This document shows positions 41,776-49,943 of a stretch of DNA of 64,000 nucleotides, piece by piece. The notes under the pieces are model-generated. The model worked only from the letters and a program-made list of their open reading frames with translations, was not told where the DNA came from and made no database searches. Made by a program: the position numbers and the translations under genes. The stretch covers positions 1-64,000 of the forward strand of contig SFCS01000004.1 in the NCBI GenBank assembly GCA_004558485.1, given 5' to 3'. Every line of letters starts with the position of its first letter. Position 1 is the stretch's first letter. The DNA is from Ruminococcus sp. (GTDB taxonomy: Bacteria > Bacillota > Clostridia > Oscillospirales > Acutalibacteraceae).

Positions 41776-42396
41776 TCACCGCTGCTGCTGCAAGGTGTAA
41801 TGGACATCGTCCGCTTTCTCTTCGTCGGTAAACTTATGCAGCGTGTTGATGACCTCGCCGCCGTTCCACTTTCTGTCGCCGACATCCTCCGTCGTGCCCA
41901 TGACGGTCACATTGAGCTGTCTGTGGCGCGCACGGACATGATCCCAGTCCACAAAGTAGATGTGGGCAAATTCACCGCCGTCCAAAACACCGTCCTTGAT
42001 GGTCATGGACTCGCTTCTGCCGAAGAACACGGAGCGCAGATGACCGTCGGTGTTCATGCTGGTGTAGTCGCCCGGCTCGTTGACATATCTGCCGAACTTG
42101 GCATGAATCGGGCCGGGATGGCGATACTGATGCTCCTCCGCAAAGTCGGGGATCATCTTGCGCATGATGTCGAGCAGATCATGCTGCAGATATTCGAGGT
42201 CGAAAGAGTCGATGTCGTGCGAGCACTCCTGAATCATCACACTGCAGGTCGTGTGGTGCGAGGCGATGGTGCAGGTGCCGTTTTTGATACCGGACGCCGC
42301 CACGATCTCCAGAATTTCCTTCGACACATCGTGGAAGGTCGGGATCCATCCGCGGGACTGCAGTTCGAGTTCCTTTTGATACACTTTGAATTCCAT
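41776..42396 (-). CDS. YjbQ/UPF0047-family protein
   Basis: A 206-residue protein of the YjbQ family, trimeric enzymes with thiamine-phosphate-synthase-like activity in vitro but unclear physiology. The hallmark residues are in IASHHTTCSVMIQEC (near 45), and in FGRYVNEPG and a C-terminal region near GEFAHIYFVDWDHVRARHR. It is longer than the common 135-residue form, with extra sequence in the second half. It is the first gene after the operon promoter. A role in the sugar pathway is plausible but unproven. Confidence 0.8.
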   Translation of the reverse strand: MEFKVYQKELELQSRGWIPTFHDVSKEILEIVAASGIKNGTCTIASHHTTCSVMIQECSHDIDSFDLEYLQHDLLDIMRKMIPDFAEEHQYRHPGPIHAKFGRYVNEPGDYTSMNTDGHLRSVFFGRSESMTIKDGVLDGGEFAHIYFVDWDHVRARHRQLNVTVMGTTEDVGDRKWNGGEVINTLHKFTDEEKADDVHYTLQQQR

Positions 42397-42412
42397 TTGA
42401 CATACCCCTCTT

Positions 42413-42447
42413 TTGTTTTGTTTCGTTTTACCTTTCGGTTTGCTTTC
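42413..42447 (-). promoter_or_regulatory. Direct repeats after the operon promoter (candidate DeoR operator)
   Basis: On the minus strand GAAAG (42447-42443), GAAAG (42436-42432) and GAAAC (42424-42420) recur with steps of 11 and 12 bp, each followed by an AAAC or AAAAC run. Helically phased A-rich direct repeats just past a -10 fit operators of DeoR-family repressors, such as the LacR/GatR type. Confidence 0.55.
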
Positions 42448-42476
42448 ATTATAAGAGTGTGTCCCCCGGATGTCAA
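42448..42476 (-). promoter_or_regulatory. Consensus sigma-A promoter of the ten-gene operon
   Basis: Minus strand TTGACA (42476-42471), a 17-bp spacer, TATAAT (42453-42448): full consensus at both elements. A promoter this strong normally needs a repressor, consistent with the DeoR gene in the operon. Confidence 0.92.
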
Positions 42477-42530
42477 CAAAAAAATGCTCTTTTCCGGTCG
42501 GAAAAGGGCATTTCGAAAATATTTCGATAA

Positions 42531-43103
42531 TCAGCATTTTTTGAGGAACAACAATAGCAGCAAATAGACATCCACCGCCAGCAACGACACATTGCAGCCG
42601 CTGCGCAACAGCACGAAAAAGCCGAGAACGCCGAGCGGAAAAACCGTCAAAAGAGAGCAGATGTGCACGATGTGCTGCGCCGCCTCGCGGCTTTTACGGC
42701 GATAGAGCCAAAAAAGCAGCATCTGTCCCCCGTCCAGTGCGGCGACGGGCAGCAGATTGAGCGCCGCCGTGACAAGGTGCAGCGCCGCTGTGAGCCGTGC
42801 GCCGAGAAGAAAAAACACCGCCGCGCACAAGAGGTTTATGAGCGGTCCGCCCGCCGCAATGCACAGATCCTGCAGGAAGGTGCAGTGCGTATCCTCACGC
42901 CTTGTGATGCGCATGCCGAAGGCGCCGACCGTCAGCTCCTCGGGGTAAGCGCCGAGTGCCAGCATCACCGAAAGGTGTCCGCACTCATGAATGAGAGATG
43001 CCGCCAGACATCCGGCGGCAAGAGTCTCCCGTTCATACAAAAGCAGCCATGCGAGCAGTGCGAAAAACAGCGGACTGACCCGCACGGCGATGCGCTTATC
43101 CAT
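42531..43103 (-). CDS. M50-family intramembrane metalloprotease (SpoIVFB-like)
   Basis: A 190-residue polytopic protein with about five hydrophobic helices. H39-E40-C41-G42-H43 (LIHECGHL) is the HExxH zinc motif in the first helices, and NLLPVAALDGGQM near residue 120 supplies the third ligand Asp. This is the site-2 protease layout. In Bacillus, SpoIVFB cleaves pro-sigma-K in the mother cell. The location two genes after spoIVA, behind a small membrane protein, supports a sporulation role. No CBS or PDZ domain is present. Assignment to SpoIVFB itself is inferred. Confidence 0.82.
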   Translation of the reverse strand: MDKRIAVRVSPLFFALLAWLLLYERETLAAGCLAASLIHECGHLSVMLALGAYPEELTVGAFGMRITRREDTHCTFLQDLCIAAGGPLINLLCAAVFFLLGARLTAALHLVTAALNLLPVAALDGGQMLLFWLYRRKSREAAQHIVHICSLLTVFPLGVLGFFVLLRSGCNVSLLAVDVYLLLLLFLKKC

Positions 43104-43491
43104 CCGTCACAGCGGTGGTCGGCTGCGTTTCGGCGGCTGTCGGCGCAGCCGCCTCGGTTGTATCGGTCGCGACAGCGGTCGTCCCCGCCGTGTCGGGCGC
43201 CGTCGTCACCACCGTGCCGTTCTCCACGGTATACTCCGCATCCGGCGCGCGTTCACGGAACACGCCCGCCGCCGTTTCGAGCAGCGTGTTGTCCTGCAGC
43301 GCTTTTTGCAGTGCCGCGCGCAGCCCGTCATAGGCACTGCCGCCGCACACCTTGAACAGCCAGAAAAGCAGGACGAGCACCGCACAGCAGATGCCCTGTA
43401 TCAGGAGCACCTGCGCGCCGCCCGCCCGTTTTTTCGGCGGCGTTTCCGCAAGGGGTGCCTCATCGAACAGCGGGCGTACCTCGTCCTCCAT
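43096..43491 (-). CDS. Small bitopic membrane protein with Thr/Ala-rich tail
   Basis: A 131-residue protein: an acidic N-terminus, a basic stop (PPKKRAGG), one hydrophobic helix (about residues 27-46, VLLIQGICCAVLVLLFWLFK), a short amphipathic domain and a low-complexity Thr/Ala/Thr tail. I do not recognise a family. It overlaps the M50 protease gene by 8 bp and follows spoIVA by 14 bp. In topology and placement it recalls SpoIVFA, which anchors and restrains SpoIVFB, but it lacks any LytM domain. Function is speculative. Confidence 0.7.
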   Translation of the reverse strand: MEDEVRPLFDEAPLAETPPKKRAGGAQVLLIQGICCAVLVLLFWLFKVCGGSAYDGLRAALQKALQDNTLLETAAGVFRERAPDAEYTVENGTVVTTAPDTAGTTAVATDTTEAAAPTAAETQPTTAVTDG

Positions 43492-43505
43492 AGCCGTCCC
43501 TCCCC

Positions 43506-44987
43506 TTACACGATAATGCAGATAAGACCGTTACAGCCCTCGTTGATGACGCGCTCGACCGTTTCTTTGAGCTTCATGCGCGCCTCGGCGGGCATGTGAT
43601 AGAGCTTATTGTGCAACCCCTCATTCACCAGTCCGTACAGCGAAGTGCCGAAAATGTTGGACTCCCAGATTTTGTCCGGCTGTTCCTCAAACTCCTTTAG
43701 CAGATATGCCACCAATTCCTCCGACTGTTTCTCCGAGCCGACGATGGGCGACACCTCAGTGTGAATGTCCGCGCGCAGAATGTGCAGCGACGGGGCGGCG
43801 GCGGAAAGACGCACGCCGTATCTGCCGCTTTGCCTGATGATCTCCGGCTCTTTGAGCGACATTTCCGACACATCCGGCATCACGATGCCGTAGCCGGTCG
43901 CCTCCGCCTCCTCCAAAGCACTCTTTATGCGTTCATATTTGCGGCAGGTCTCCGCCATGTGCAGCATTGCCGCCATCAGCTCGCCCTCGTCATGCAGCTC
44001 TATGCCGGTGTTCTCGCCGAGGATCTGATAGAAAAGCGTCGGCAAGACCGTCACGGTCAGCGTGGCGCTGCCGCTGCCGAGCGCCACCTCGCCAAGCTGT
44101 GCCGTTTCCACATAGGCGCAGTCCCGCATGGCGTCCGCGAGCGTTTTCACCTCGCTGATCTTCTCGACCGGCACAGCAGCAGCGCGCATCCCGTCGAAAA
44201 TGGCGCGGCGGATGGGATGGTCGTGAGAGAGCGCCACAAGCCACTTCGGCAGCACGACGCTGATCTCCTGCACGGGAAATTCATACAGAATCTCTCCGAG
44301 CACCTCGCGGATCTCCGGCTCGGTGATCTCCTGACAGTTGACCGGTATGACCGGTGCGCCGTATGCCTCTCGCAGCTCATTTGCCAGTGCCGTCGTCTCT
44401 GTTGCCTGCGGATGTGTGGAATTAAGCAGCACGACAAACGGCTTATGGATCGCCTGCAGCTCCCCGATCACGCGCTGCTCCGCCTCGGCATATTCCGCAC
44501 GCGGAATGTCGGTGATGGTGCCGTCGGTCGTCACCACAAGGCCGATGGTCGAATGCTCCGTGATGACCTTTTGTGTGCCGATCTCCGCCGCCATGTTGAA
44601 CGGCACCTCCTCGTCGAACCACGGTGTTTTCACCATGCGCGGCTGTTCGTTTTCGATATACCCCAGCGCCGACGGCACAATGTAGCCGACACAATCGATG
44701 AGGCGCACATTCATGCCGACGCCGTCCTCCAGCTGTATATGCGTCCCCTGTTCGGGGATGAACTTCGGCTCGGTGGTCATGATGGTGCGCCCGCCCGCCG
44801 ACTGCGGCAGCTCGTCATTTGCGCGATTGCGTTGATACTCGTTATCCATGTGCGGCAGCACCAAGGTATCCATAAACCGTTTGATAAAGGTGGACTTGCC
44901 CGTGCGCACAGGACCGACGACACCGATATAAATATCCCCGCCCGTGCGTGTGGCAATGTCTCTGTAGATCTCTGTTCCAGCAGCCAT
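43506..44987 (-). CDS. spoIVA: Stage IV sporulation protein A (spore coat basement-layer ATPase)
   Basis: A 493-residue mother-cell protein that polymerises around the forespore using ATP hydrolysis and is tethered by SpoVM. The GTPase-like N-terminal domain carries Walker A VGPVRTGKSTF (residues 24-34), and the family stretches MTTEPKFIPEQ and IDCVGYIVPSALGY. The C-terminal region ends LICIIV, as the family requires. GGGAGG precedes the ATG. A sigma-E promoter lies just upstream. Its partner spoVM is 5 kb away on the same strand. Confidence 0.98.
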   Translation of the reverse strand: MAAGTEIYRDIATRTGGDIYIGVVGPVRTGKSTFIKRFMDTLVLPHMDNEYQRNRANDELPQSAGGRTIMTTEPKFIPEQGTHIQLEDGVGMNVRLIDCVGYIVPSALGYIENEQPRMVKTPWFDEEVPFNMAAEIGTQKVITEHSTIGLVVTTDGTITDIPRAEYAEAEQRVIGELQAIHKPFVVLLNSTHPQATETTALANELREAYGAPVIPVNCQEITEPEIREVLGEILYEFPVQEISVVLPKWLVALSHDHPIRRAIFDGMRAAAVPVEKISEVKTLADAMRDCAYVETAQLGEVALGSGSATLTVTVLPTLFYQILGENTGIELHDEGELMAAMLHMAETCRKYERIKSALEEAEATGYGIVMPDVSEMSLKEPEIIRQSGRYGVRLSAAAPSLHILRADIHTEVSPIVGSEKQSEELVAYLLKEFEEQPDKIWESNIFGTSLYGLVNEGLHNKLYHMPAEARMKLKETVERVINEGCNGLICIIV

Positions 44988-45025
44988 ACCGTTTTTCCTC
45001 CCATGCTCACACTTTGTGTTACTTC

Positions 45026-45054
45026 ACTGTATGCAGGGAGCAAAAAAAATATGC
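45026..45054 (-). promoter_or_regulatory. Sigma-E promoter of spoIVA
   Basis: Minus strand GCATATT (45054-45048), a 14-bp spacer, CATACAGT (45033-45026). This matches the mother-cell sigma-E consensus (KMATATT, 14-15 bp, CATACAnT). The -35 overlaps the T-tract and stem of the rlmH terminator. Confidence 0.88.
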
Positions 45055-45070
45055 CGTGATGACACGGCAT
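45042..45070 (-). terminator. Terminator of rlmH
   Basis: Minus strand ATGCCGTG, loop TCAT, CACGGCAT, then ATTTTTTTT. It lies directly after the rlmH stop and shares bases with the spoIVA sigma-E -35. Confidence 0.85.
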
Positions 45071-45076
45071 TGGCAA

Positions 45077-45559
45077 TTATTTGTGATATTTCCCGCCGCC
45101 CGCGATCTGAAACGCGCGGTAGATCTGTTCCAGAAGCATCACGCGCGCCAACTGGTGCGGAAAGGTCATCGGCGACATGGAGAGGCGCAGTGCCGCAGCA
45201 TTTTTCACCGCATCGGACAGCCCGAACGAGCCGCCGATCACGAATAGGATATGGCTTTTTCCCTCCAGCGCCCAGGACGACAGGCATGAGGACAGTACTT
45301 CGGAGGAAACGGTCTTTCCTTCGATGCATAGTGCGACCGTCAGCGCATCACGCGGAATGTGGGAAAGCAGGCGCTTGCCCTCCTCCGTCAGCGTGCGCTC
45401 GATCTGTGCGGGTCCCGGCGCATCCGACAGGCGTTCCTCATCCACCTCGACAACCGCAAAACGGCAAAAGGCGGAAAGCCGTTTCGCGTATTCCGCGACG
45501 GCATCCCGCCAATAAGCCTCCTTCAATTTTCCGACGCACAAGACCGTTACATGCAGCAC
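45077..45559 (-). CDS. rlmH: 23S rRNA (pseudouridine1915-N3) methyltransferase RlmH
   Basis: A 160-residue SPOUT-class SAM-dependent methyltransferase that modifies Psi1915 of 23S rRNA. VTVLCVGKLKEAYW is the standard start; VALCIEGKTVSSE and FVIGGSFGLSDAV form the trefoil-knot SAM site, and SMSPMTFPHQLARVMLLEQIYRA ends it in two conserved pieces (SMSPMTFPHQ, then LLEQIYRA). The start is GTG at 45559, 8 bp after GGAG; no ATG fits. It lies 13 bp after walJ in the murA-walJ-rlmH unit. Confidence 0.96.
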   Translation of the reverse strand: MLHVTVLCVGKLKEAYWRDAVAEYAKRLSAFCRFAVVEVDEERLSDAPGPAQIERTLTEEGKRLLSHIPRDALTVALCIEGKTVSSEVLSSCLSSWALEGKSHILFVIGGSFGLSDAVKNAAALRLSMSPMTFPHQLARVMLLEQIYRAFQIAGGGKYHK

Positions 45560-45572
45560 ACTGTCCGCTCCT

Positions 45573-46364
45573 TCACAGAATGGTGACCGGCGACGCCGAC
45601 ACGGGCGGCGCGACCGCGAGACGATAGTCCCTGTCCGCCGCAAAGCCGGCAGCGGTGAGTGCGGCGGTCGCCGTTTTCCTTGCCAGCGTCGGCGTGTTGT
45701 TCTGTTCGCTCAGGTGCGCCAGCGTGAACCGCGTCACACCCGCAGCCGCCAAGCGCGGCAGCGCGGCAGCGCACACCGCGTTGGACAAATGCCCGTGATC
45801 GGACAAAATGCGCTGTTGCAAAACATACGGGTACGGCCCGTTTTGCAGCATGCCGACATCGTGATTGGACTCGATATGTACCAGATCGCAGGACGAGAGC
45901 AGAGCCTCCGCCTGCGGCAGCAGGCACCCCATGTCGGTGGCGACGGCGATGCGCCGCTCGTCCGGCATCTCGAAACAATACCCCATGCTCTCGCGCGCGT
46001 CGTGCGGCGTATGAAACGGCTGCACCTGTATGTCGCCGACCGTCACCGCCGCATCGGACAGGGCGACAGCATCGGCATCCGCAGGGAGCGCGCCGCTCTC
46101 ACTGAGTGCCGCAAGCGTTCCGGCGGAGGCATACACCCGCCAATGAAACCGTTTGAGCAGAACGCGCAGGCCCGCAATGTGGTCGCTGTGCTCATGGGTG
46201 ATGAACACGCCGCCGACCGTTTCGGGGGCAATATCGCGTTCACAAAGCGCCGTGCACAGCCGTTTTGCGGAAACACCGACATCCACAAGGACACCGAAAG
46301 CAGGCGTCCCCACATAGGTTGCGTTTCCCTTGCTGCCGGAAAACAGCGCACAATATCTCGCCAT
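45573..46364 (-). CDS. walJ: Metallo-beta-lactamase-fold hydrolase WalJ/YycJ
   Basis: A 263-residue MBL-fold protein. SGSKGNATYV (near residue 9), the metal motif THEHSDHIAGL (near 56), HTPHDA (near 118), the Asp of VATDMG (near 142) and ESNHD (near 167) match YycJ/WalJ, a putative 5'-3' exonuclease linked to the WalKR region and DNA repair in Firmicutes. The walK/walR genes are not in the window. It lies between murA and rlmH; walJ and rlmH are neighbours in many Firmicutes. Confidence 0.93.
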   Translation of the reverse strand: MARYCALFSGSKGNATYVGTPAFGVLVDVGVSAKRLCTALCERDIAPETVGGVFITHEHSDHIAGLRVLLKRFHWRVYASAGTLAALSESGALPADADAVALSDAAVTVGDIQVQPFHTPHDARESMGYCFEMPDERRIAVATDMGCLLPQAEALLSSCDLVHIESNHDVGMLQNGPYPYVLQQRILSDHGHLSNAVCAAALPRLAAAGVTRFTLAHLSEQNNTPTLARKTATAALTAAGFAADRDYRLAVAPPVSASPVTIL

Positions 46365-46381
46365 TTTTCGCTCCTAAACCG

Positions 46382-47668
46382 TTACATGACCTTTTTGAGC
46401 GGCACATCCGGCGTGTCGATCTCGCAGATGTCCGCACCGAGCGCCGTCAGCTTCTCGATGAGATTTTCATAGCCGCGCTGGATATACTGGATATTTTCGA
46501 CCTCGGTCACGCCCTCTGCGGCAAGACCGGCGATCACCATCGCCGCGCCCGCGCGCAGATCCAGCGCCTTCACCGTCGCGGCAGTCAGCTTGTCCACGCC
46601 CTGGAAAACGGCGATCTTGCCGTCCACCTGCACCTGTGCGCCCATGCGGCGCAGCTCCTCACAGTACCAAAAACGGTTTTCCCAAACACCCTCGTTGATG
46701 ATGCTTGTCCCGTCCGCCAACGACAGCAGCACGCCGAACTGCGGCTGCATATCCGTCGGGAAACCGGGGTGCGGCATGGTGGAAACATTGCAGTGATGAA
46801 TACGACCCTGCGCCGCAACATACACCGCGTCATCATATTCCTCCACCGTCGCGCCCATTTCCTCCAGCTTCGCCGTGATGGATTCCAGGTGCTTCGGGGT
46901 GACATTCTTCACGAGCACATCGCCGCCGGTCGCCAGCGCCGCCGCCATATAGGTGCCCGCCTCGATCTGATCGGGGATGATGCCGTAGGTCGTGCCGTAG
47001 AGATGCTCGACGCCGCGGATCTTGATGACATCCGTGCCCGCGCCGCGAATATCCGCGCCGAGGGAGTTTAAGAAGTTGGCAAGATCCACGATGTGCGGCT
47101 CTTTGGCAGCATTTTCAATGACAGTCGTGCCGCGCGCCTTCACGGCGGCAAGCAAAATGTTCATAGTCGCGCCGACAGAAACCTTATCAAGATAGATCGA
47201 ATTGCCCAAAAGACGGTCGGCGGAAACCTCGATAACCGCCTGCTCCTTCTGTGCCACCTGCGCGCCGAGCGCAGAAAAGCCCTTGAGATGCAGGTCGATG
47301 GGGCGCACGCCGAAATTACAGCCGCCCGGCATCGGCACACGGGAGATGCCGAACCTGCCGAGGAGCGATCCGATAAAATAATAAGAAGCGCGCATATGCC
47401 GCGCGAGTTCTGTCGGTACGATATGAGAAGAAATGGTGCGCGGGTCGATCTCCACCGTCGAACGGTTGATACGGCGAACGCCGGCACCCAGGGCTTCCAG
47501 AATTTCCAAGGACATGGCGACATCACTGATGTTTGGGAGATTTTCGATGCGACAAATGCCTTCCGCCAAAACGACGGCGGGCAAAATCGCTACCGCAGCA
47601 TTTTTCGCGCCGCTGATCTCCACTTCACCGTGCAAACGGTGACCGCCGACGATCCGAAATTTTTCCAA
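46382..47668 (-). CDS. murA: UDP-N-acetylglucosamine 1-carboxyvinyltransferase
   Basis: A 428-residue enzyme that transfers enolpyruvate to UDP-GlcNAc, the first committed step of peptidoglycan synthesis. K22-N23 in SGAKNAAVAILPA and the catalytic, fosfomycin-reactive C117 in MPGGCNFGVRPIDLHL are present. The start is TTG at 47668, with GGAGG 9 bp upstream; the frame has no ATG near the conserved N-terminus (KFRIVGGHRLHG). Its own promoter lies about 40-70 bp upstream. Confidence 0.96.
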   Translation of the reverse strand: MEKFRIVGGHRLHGEVEISGAKNAAVAILPAVVLAEGICRIENLPNISDVAMSLEILEALGAGVRRINRSTVEIDPRTISSHIVPTELARHMRASYYFIGSLLGRFGISRVPMPGGCNFGVRPIDLHLKGFSALGAQVAQKEQAVIEVSADRLLGNSIYLDKVSVGATMNILLAAVKARGTTVIENAAKEPHIVDLANFLNSLGADIRGAGTDVIKIRGVEHLYGTTYGIIPDQIEAGTYMAAALATGGDVLVKNVTPKHLESITAKLEEMGATVEEYDDAVYVAAQGRIHHCNVSTMPHPGFPTDMQPQFGVLLSLADGTSIINEGVWENRFWYCEELRRMGAQVQVDGKIAVFQGVDKLTAATVKALDLRAGAAMVIAGLAAEGVTEVENIQYIQRGYENLIEKLTALGADICEIDTPDVPLKKVM

Positions 47669-47708
47669 CCCTGCTTCCCTCCTTTTCCTTATAATCACAA
47701 ACAGTAGT

Positions 47709-47737
47709 AGTATAACATAATAATACGAAAAAGGCAA
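47709..47737 (-). promoter_or_regulatory. Promoter of murA-walJ-rlmH
   Basis: Minus strand TTGCCT (47737-47732), a 17-bp spacer, TATACT (47714-47709). Confidence 0.7.
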
Positions 47738-47762
47738 ATGGAATTTTTCACGGAAAAAAGTT

Positions 47763-48938
47763 TTACTGTTCCGACAGTGCCCGCACCGGCGGCAGCGCCG
47801 CCGCCATGCGCGCAGGGTAGACGCCGAACAGCGCGCCGAGCAGCACGGCAAAGCCCATCACACCGAAAACCGTCCAAAAGGACAGCGTCACGGTCACGCC
47901 GAACAGCGCACCGCCGGCAAGACAAAACGCGAGCGCGACCGCCGCGCCCACGGCGCTGCCGATGAGCGCCAGCGTCACCGACTCTGTCAAAAACTCGGTC
48001 ATGATGCGCTGCGGCGTTGCGCCGATGGCTTTTTTGATGCCGATCTCCACCGTCCGCTCCTTCACCGACGCCAGCATGATGGTCATGATGCTGATTCCCG
48101 CCACCAGTAAGGATATGGCACTGATAACCTGCAGCACCAGGCGTATAATATCCATAAGACCGGAGAGCTTGTCCCTCTGTGCCGCAAGATCCTGCACCGT
48201 GTAGGCGGCGCCGACGCGATCCTGGCGTTTGAGTGCGGCGGTAATCTTGGCTTTTGTGTCGTCAAGCGTTTCCGTGTCCTTTGCGCGCACGGCGATCTGA
48301 TCGAACGCCGTAATGCCCGTGAGATCGCGCAGCGTTGTGTAGGGAAAATATACCATCGACGGCATATAGCCCGTGATATTTTGCAGCACGCTGCTCCCCG
48401 CCTTGGACACGCCGACGATCTCAAACGCGGTTTCGCCGCTCTCGGTGCGCAGATACAGCGTTTTGCCGACGGCGTTGTCCCGCCCGTATGCCGCCTCTGC
48501 CAGTGACTCATCGATCACACACACCCGCCGCACGCCTGCGACATCCCCGCGCGACAACAGTCTGCCGTATCGCTCGGTCAGCGAGATCACCTGATCGGCG
48601 CCCGCGTCGATGCCGCACGCCATGATGTCCCCGTCAAATGTGCCGACATTCGCCGCCGAAAACTGCACGGTGAGCGGCATCGCCGCTGCGACCGTGCCGA
48701 GTGATCGGATGGCTTTGAGCGTTTCCTCGTCGAGCGCGTTGTCCGTGGCGGAGGAGACGGAGATGCCGTCGAGCCCCATGCTTTTCAGCTCCGCGCCGAA
48801 GATAGCTTTCCCGGTGTCGCCGAGACAGGAAACGACGGTGATGAGCACCGTGCCGACCGCAATGCCCGCCACCGTGAGCAGGGTGCGCAGCCTTCTGCGC
48901 CGCAGATTTTGCAGCGTCATGGAAAAAAGATCAAGCAT
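47763..48938 (-). CDS. MacB/FtsX-type ABC transporter permease
   Basis: A 391-residue permease. There is one N-terminal helix (LLTVAGIAVGTVLITVV, near residue 20), a large extracytoplasmic domain (about 45-255) and three C-terminal helices beginning near 270. The conserved KERTVEIGIKKAIGAT cytoplasmic segment lies before the third helix pair. MacB-type permeases act by mechanotransmission and need an ATPase; here none is fused and none is adjacent. The ATG is preceded by AGGAAAGG and overlaps the adaptor gene by 8 bp, so the pair is coupled. Confidence 0.92.
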   Translation of the reverse strand: MLDLFSMTLQNLRRRRLRTLLTVAGIAVGTVLITVVSCLGDTGKAIFGAELKSMGLDGISVSSATDNALDEETLKAIRSLGTVAAAMPLTVQFSAANVGTFDGDIMACGIDAGADQVISLTERYGRLLSRGDVAGVRRVCVIDESLAEAAYGRDNAVGKTLYLRTESGETAFEIVGVSKAGSSVLQNITGYMPSMVYFPYTTLRDLTGITAFDQIAVRAKDTETLDDTKAKITAALKRQDRVGAAYTVQDLAAQRDKLSGLMDIIRLVLQVISAISLLVAGISIMTIMLASVKERTVEIGIKKAIGATPQRIMTEFLTESVTLALIGSAVGAAVALAFCLAGGALFGVTVTLSFWTVFGVMGFAVLLGALFGVYPARMAAALPPVRALSEQ

Positions 48939-49878
48939 GTGTCCTTTCCTCCGCGGTGTAAACGGCACGGGCGGTCACGCGTTGCGGCGTGAGCACCAAC
49001 ACCTCGCCGTCGGCAAGCCCCTCCTTCACGAGAAAGCCGTCGGGCAGCTCAGCCTGCGTCTCGATCACCCGTTTTTGCGGCTCTCCGTTTGCAAAAACAT
49101 AGACAAATTCCCGCCCCTTTGCGTCCTCCTCCACGGCATCATAGGGCACGATGAAGCTATCCTCCTGCACGGCGACCGTGACATCGGCATGTGCTGTCAG
49201 CCCCACGCGCAGCGAGCTGTCCGCCACGCCGTCGTCAAAGGTGACGGTCGCCTCCACCGTCGTTTTCGTACCGGAGGTGCCGACCTCCTGCTTCGCGGTG
49301 TCGGCGATCTCCGCAATTTGTCCGATATACTGCTTTTCGGCAAAGCCCATGCCCGACACCGTCGCCGCCTGTCCGACCGCCAGGCGGCTGATGTACCGTT
49401 CCGGGACGGAAAGGCGCACGCGCACCGGGGCGCTGTCACCGATGACCGCGAGGCGCTCGTTTGCGTCTACCGTATCGCCTGCGGCAAGTCCGACCGCCTG
49501 CACCGTGCCTGCCGCAGGCGCCGTCACGGTCAGCGGCACGGTGTTTTCCATGGCGGCTCTTGCCGCTGCCGCGCCGTCCTGCGTCGCTATCACCGACAGC
49601 GTTTTTTCGCGGTCGACCGCAAAAAGCGGATCACCTTTTTTGACCGTCTGTCCGTTCTCCACCAACACGCGCCCGATCACACAGTCACGCGGCGCATATA
49701 CCTCCGTTTGTGTCGTCTTTTCCACGCGCCCGCTGCACCCAACTGTCTGCTCCACCGCAGCGGCATGCAGCGTCACGGTCGAAAGCGCCACCGTCTTCGG
49801 TCTTGTCGCCTTTCCGCCCCACCACGCCGCCGCGCAGAGCGTCAGCGTTCCCACACAAAGCCATGCCCATTTCTTCAT
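48931..49878 (-). CDS. MacA/HlyD-like membrane-fusion (adaptor) protein
   Basis: A 315-residue exported adaptor. An N-terminal signal/anchor (KKWAWLCVGTLTLCAAAWW) is followed by biotinyl-lipoyl-like halves (GRVEKTTQTEVYAPRDCVI and VTAPAAGTVQAVGLAAGD), with only a short segment where MacA has its long coiled-coil hairpin. A beta-barrel and membrane-proximal domain follow (about 155-300). The short hairpin suits a single-membrane Gram-positive cell. It is cotranscribed with the MacB-like permease. Confidence 0.9.
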   Translation of the reverse strand: MKKWAWLCVGTLTLCAAAWWGGKATRPKTVALSTVTLHAAAVEQTVGCSGRVEKTTQTEVYAPRDCVIGRVLVENGQTVKKGDPLFAVDREKTLSVIATQDGAAAARAAMENTVPLTVTAPAAGTVQAVGLAAGDTVDANERLAVIGDSAPVRVRLSVPERYISRLAVGQAATVSGMGFAEKQYIGQIAEIADTAKQEVGTSGTKTTVEATVTFDDGVADSSLRVGLTAHADVTVAVQEDSFIVPYDAVEEDAKGREFVYVFANGEPQKRVIETQAELPDGFLVKEGLADGEVLVLTPQRVTARAVYTAEERTHA

Positions 49879-49943
49879 CGCGCCGCCCTCGCTTTTTCAT
49901 TCTGTCAAAACCTATTGTGCGGTTTTCACGGTGGAATATGCAT

